NCBI RefSeq assembly: GCF_000005505.3
Contig: NC_016133.3
Location: 17,856,001 to 17,920,000 of the forward strand
Source of the DNA: Brachypodium distachyon
Taxonomy: Eukaryota > Streptophyta > Magnoliopsida > Poales > Poaceae
Reading direction: 5' to 3'
Length of the DNA stretch: 64,000 nt
Position numbers and translations under genes: made by a program. A model generated the notes under the pieces. It was not told where the DNA came from. It saw only the letters and a program-made list of their open reading frames with translations, and did not search any database. Below are positions 61,414 through 64,000 of the stretch, one piece after another. Each line of letters opens with the position of its first letter. Position 1 is the stretch's first letter.

Positions 61414-62103
61414 GAGCAACTTCAGCCCCCCCCTAAACGGGCTTGGGCGCTGGCGCGAAAATTTCGACCCAGCCGGTCTTTCTAATTTGTTTTTTTAGCC
61501 AGCACGGCCCAAAAAGTTAGCCGCCGACGGGCCAACCAACTCCGGCTCGTCCCGCAGCACCTCCTCGCCGGCGTTGCGCATCAAGGACAAGCCGGGGTCG
61601 TCCTCCTGCCGACGGGTGCCGGAGCCGCCTCGCGGCCATCTCCGCCTCGTCCAGCCAAAGCCGGAGCCGGAGTGGGCGCCAGAGCTGGATTACAGCCGCG
61701 TGACGCTCGAATGGTGCTAGGACGGCGACCCCTAAGAGTTCCTGCCATGACGAATGCCGAGGCCGAGGCATGGAGCTACAAGGAGGCGGCCGAGAAGAAG
61801 GCGGGGGAAGAGGCCGAAGCCGGAGGTGAAGGTGGAGCCGATCACCATCGACTCCGACGACGTCTACCTCGCCGACTTCAGTGACTAGTGTGGCCATTTT
61901 TTTTATTTTAGAATTATGTAATTAAAAACTTTATGTTTAATTAAGTTTCATCGAGTTTAGTTAAATTTCACCTACTTCATTTAATGGGGGAGTTGGTATT
62001 GGGGGGGCGCGGCTGGATCACGACGGAACCAAAAATAATTCCGCCGACGCCCCCCCAAACGGGGGCGCTGAACGCCAAATGGGGGACGCGGCTGGAGATG
62101 CTC
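61414..62103. mobile_element. Second transposon nested in the hAT-like element
   Basis: The ends GAGCAACTTCAGC and GCTGGAGATGCTC are inverted complements with two mismatches, flanked by TTA and ATA. The interior is GC-rich, contains a coding-like plus-strand stretch at about 61750-61890 (AEAWSYKEAAEKKAGEEAE; another frame ends ITIDSDDVYLADFSD) and has C-rich tracts near both ends. The coding-like part is probably captured host or transposase-associated sequence. Confidence 0.55.
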
Positions 62104-62175
62104 ATAGCACTCGAACTCACGACCTCCCCTTCAATTCCCCCACTTGCAGACCACCAAGCCACGCTGTCTTTTAGG
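62104..62175 (-). repeat. tRNA-like segment, possible SINE relic
   Basis: On the minus strand GTGGCTTGGTGGTCTGC resembles a pol III A box, and GGTCGTGAGTTCGAGTGC, about 30 nt on, resembles a B box. A complete tRNA cloverleaf is not apparent. It abuts the right end of the nested element. Confidence 0.35.
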
Positions 62176-62463
62176 ATTAGTGTACAACGCAAAACCCTTT
62201 TGACCATTCTTTGCGGCTAGCATAAGAAAAATAAGGCTATCGGGCTGCTGGTTTCCAAAGGCTCTTCTCCAGGCCCGTCAGGCTTTTCGGGCCCGGGGCG
62301 GCCCGACTGTGCTTGGTGCCGCGCCTGGGCCTTGGGATGAGAATTTGGTGCCGGCCCGGCCCGGCCCCTGTATTGTCGGGCTTGAGGGGCCCGGGCCCGG
62401 GCTAGGCCCATTCAGTTGGTCCCAGGCCTATGCCGGGCCGGGCCGGCCTGATAGCCACCTATA

Positions 62464-63608
62464 GTTGAGATGAGGAAAATAGGATGTGGAAAATGAACTG
62501 ACCGGTGGGGCTAGTTTTTTGCAGAGAGTATGTTTTAAACCCTAAGATCGACGGCCTGAATAAATTTAACCTCTCAATCCCTCAAATCATCCCAATCAAT
62601 TCTAATTTTGAAATATCCAGAAAAAGAAAATCTAATTTTGAAATTATATAGCATGCTAGGAAATTAGAGGGTGAACGTTTAGTTACGTGGTGTGGCAATT
62701 TTAGTTATGTGGGGACGGCAACTTTAATATGTGAAGGTGCCAACTCTAGTTCTGTGTGGATAGCAACTTTCCCATCGCGCCGAAAGGCAAGGGATGTTCC
62801 GTTCCAAAAGAAACTTGCTACTCTAGTCATGGTTACGCGGACCGAGGTCAGGCAGCAAGGCTGGGGAGACACAAGAGGACGTTTTGGGTACGGATAGAGG
62901 AAACCAGCAAGCCTGGGATGAACCAGGTTAATCCTTCTAGCAATTTCACAGCCGAACGAGATTTCCATAACTAGTGTCAATGATACTTCGAGGTTTATAA
63001 AGTCATGGTGATGATCTCAAGGGTTTGAAGATTGAATTCTAACTCAGATCAATTTCTTCCATAAGGCGAGACTTTAACTTCTTTGTAGACCCGGTACTAG
63101 TTTTTTAGTCCGCACTGCAGCACATTTCAGTTTTATAGACTCGGTACTAGTATTTGATCTAGGGTCGATCCACACTAGTCATGCCCTAAGAACCCAAGTT
63201 CGGCTCTACAAGGACTTGAACCTAGGTACTGGGATTGTGCAAACACAATCTGTCAGCCAAATTAACTTTGTATTGGGTACATATGAACATTTTGTGTAGC
63301 ATGTAAGACCATCTCCATCTCCATATTTCATTTTTATAAAGTTTTTGAATATGTATTCAGAATTTGAAGTCTTAAATAGTCCATTTTAAACCTTGTTGCA
63401 GAGGTCGTCGATATCAAACCCTGATCTTCAAATCCCTGAATTTGGCGCCCTGTCCTCCTTAATCACAGTCTGTATACGCCAAAACGGTGTTTCCAAACAG
63501 GGAATTGTGACGTGGCGTGCACGTCGGGCGAGTGGGTCCCAGCCAAGTCAATTAGCGGGATTGATTGGTCTCCTCTACTATCGAACCCGCAGCTTCTCGG
63601 ACTGGGAT
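62464..63608. other. Gene-free interval
   Basis: AT-rich. It has short imperfect repeats of GGCAACTTT-type phrases at 62690-62780 and of GACYCGGTACTAGT at 63090-63150. A weak pol III B-box-like GGTTCAAGTCC occurs on the minus strand near 63215. No gene. Confidence 0.4.
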
Positions 63609-64000
63609 CAGGTGCCCTGCCAGAGACAGGTCACGCCGTGCCCTGACTCCTAGAATCCACCGTCAATCTGCGTCCAGTAGCCAATGATGCATTGTGTCTG
63701 GTTTGTCGTGGAGGCAGACCAATGTGACCATGAAAAACCACAGGGATAAAAAGGGCGAGACGGACGGTTTTATAGAGGCATCAGGAAGCTCTCGTTCGCG
63801 CGCCGTCGGAGCTCCATCCCGTCCCTTTCCCTCGACAACGGCAGCAGCAGAGCCAAACCTTGCGAAGTGTTTCCTGCCCTTGTTTTTTGACAGCACAAGT
63901 GCCTCCCATGGGGAGTGAATCCCTGCTGACCGTCAGATTTGAATGAGCGGTGGATATAGGGGAGAAGGGCACGCCGTGCCCTGCCACTGGCAGGACACTG
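63609..64000. mobile_element. Element with long inverted ends reaching the window edge
   Basis: The left end CAGGTGCCCTGCCAGAGACAGG...CACGCCGTGCCCT...ATCCACCG is mirrored at the window end (CGGTGGATATAGG...AGGGCACGCCGTGCCCTGCC...GGACACTG). The interior has a short GC-rich, coding-like stretch (63790-63900). The right boundary coincides with the end of the window and may extend further. Confidence 0.6.

Larger units (their letters stand above)
61171..62463. mobile_element. hAT-like non-autonomous transposon
   Basis: The inverted ends TAGGTGGCTATCCGGCCGGG and CCGGCCTGATAGCCACCTA pair, and both subterminal regions are packed with GGGCCGGCCCGG-type repeats, a hallmark of many plant hAT elements. 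GTTGAG lies just outside both ends (61165-61170 and 62464-62469), a likely part of the target-site duplication. No transposase is present. It carries a nested element and a tRNA-like segment. Confidence 0.65.

Noticed and set aside
63205..63270. Minus-strand tRNA-like B box GGTTCAAGTCC
   Set aside because: The A box is poor and the T and acceptor stems do not pair; not a tRNA.

Overview
This is plant nuclear DNA from a grass (Poaceae), most likely a cool-season grass (Pooideae). The genes are intron-rich with GT..AG junctions, coding exons are GC-rich within AT-rich flanks, and there is a high density of Stowaway-type MITEs (TA-flanked, CTCCCTCYGT termini). LINE 3' ends carry zf-RVT domains, and gypsy-, hAT- and CACTA-like fragments are present. 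There is no sign of bacterial, organellar or viral origin. The species cannot be fixed from the window.

Layout. 0-1.1 kb: tail of a LINE. 1.36-5.39 kb (-): intact 10-exon ankyrin/RING E3 ubiquitin ligase of the XBAT32 type, 485 codons. 7.5-11.3 kb: nested MITEs, a LINE fragment and a gypsy-like LTR. 11.70-14.69 kb (+): intact 5-exon, probably plastid-targeted GNAT acetyltransferase, 276 codons. 14.7-26.4 kb: long gene-poor interval. 26.67-27.23 kb (+): single-exon IBH1-like atypical bHLH gene. 29.66-31.81 kb (-): two-exon tetraspanin with four lesions, read here as a pseudogene. 32.5-36.7 kb: diverged tandem duplication of about 2 kb, with a MITE inserted in only one copy. 37.12-41.44 kb (-): 3-exon DUF1218 membrane protein gene with a LINE inside its 3.6 kb second intron. 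41.8-45.0 kb: gypsy-like LTR sequence. 46.1-46.8 kb (+): RING-H2 gene frameshifted inside the RING. 48.9-51.6 kb: tandem repeats, a G/C homopolymer block, retroelement sequence and a CACTA-like end. 51.71-53.29 kb (-): intact intronless CYP96-type cytochrome P450. 57.47-59.61 kb (-): DUF4220/DUF594 membrane protein gene with one frameshift. 59.9-64 kb: long-TIR element, hAT-like element with a nested element and a tRNA-like segment, and another long-TIR element reaching the window end.

Function. The genes do not form an operon or an evident pathway cluster; this is an ordinary gene island. Two ubiquitin-ligase-type genes (XBAT32-like intact, RING-H2 broken), a growth regulator (IBH1-like), wall/wax-related genes (DUF1218, CYP96) and a plastid acetyltransferase sit side by side.

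The most notable signal is that three separate genes (tetraspanin, RING-H2, DUF4220) carry 7-8 nt indels that fit slippage between adjacent short direct repeats, while five neighbours are fully open. I found no convincing new biological system. Exon structures were derived by hand from splice signals and reading-frame continuity.
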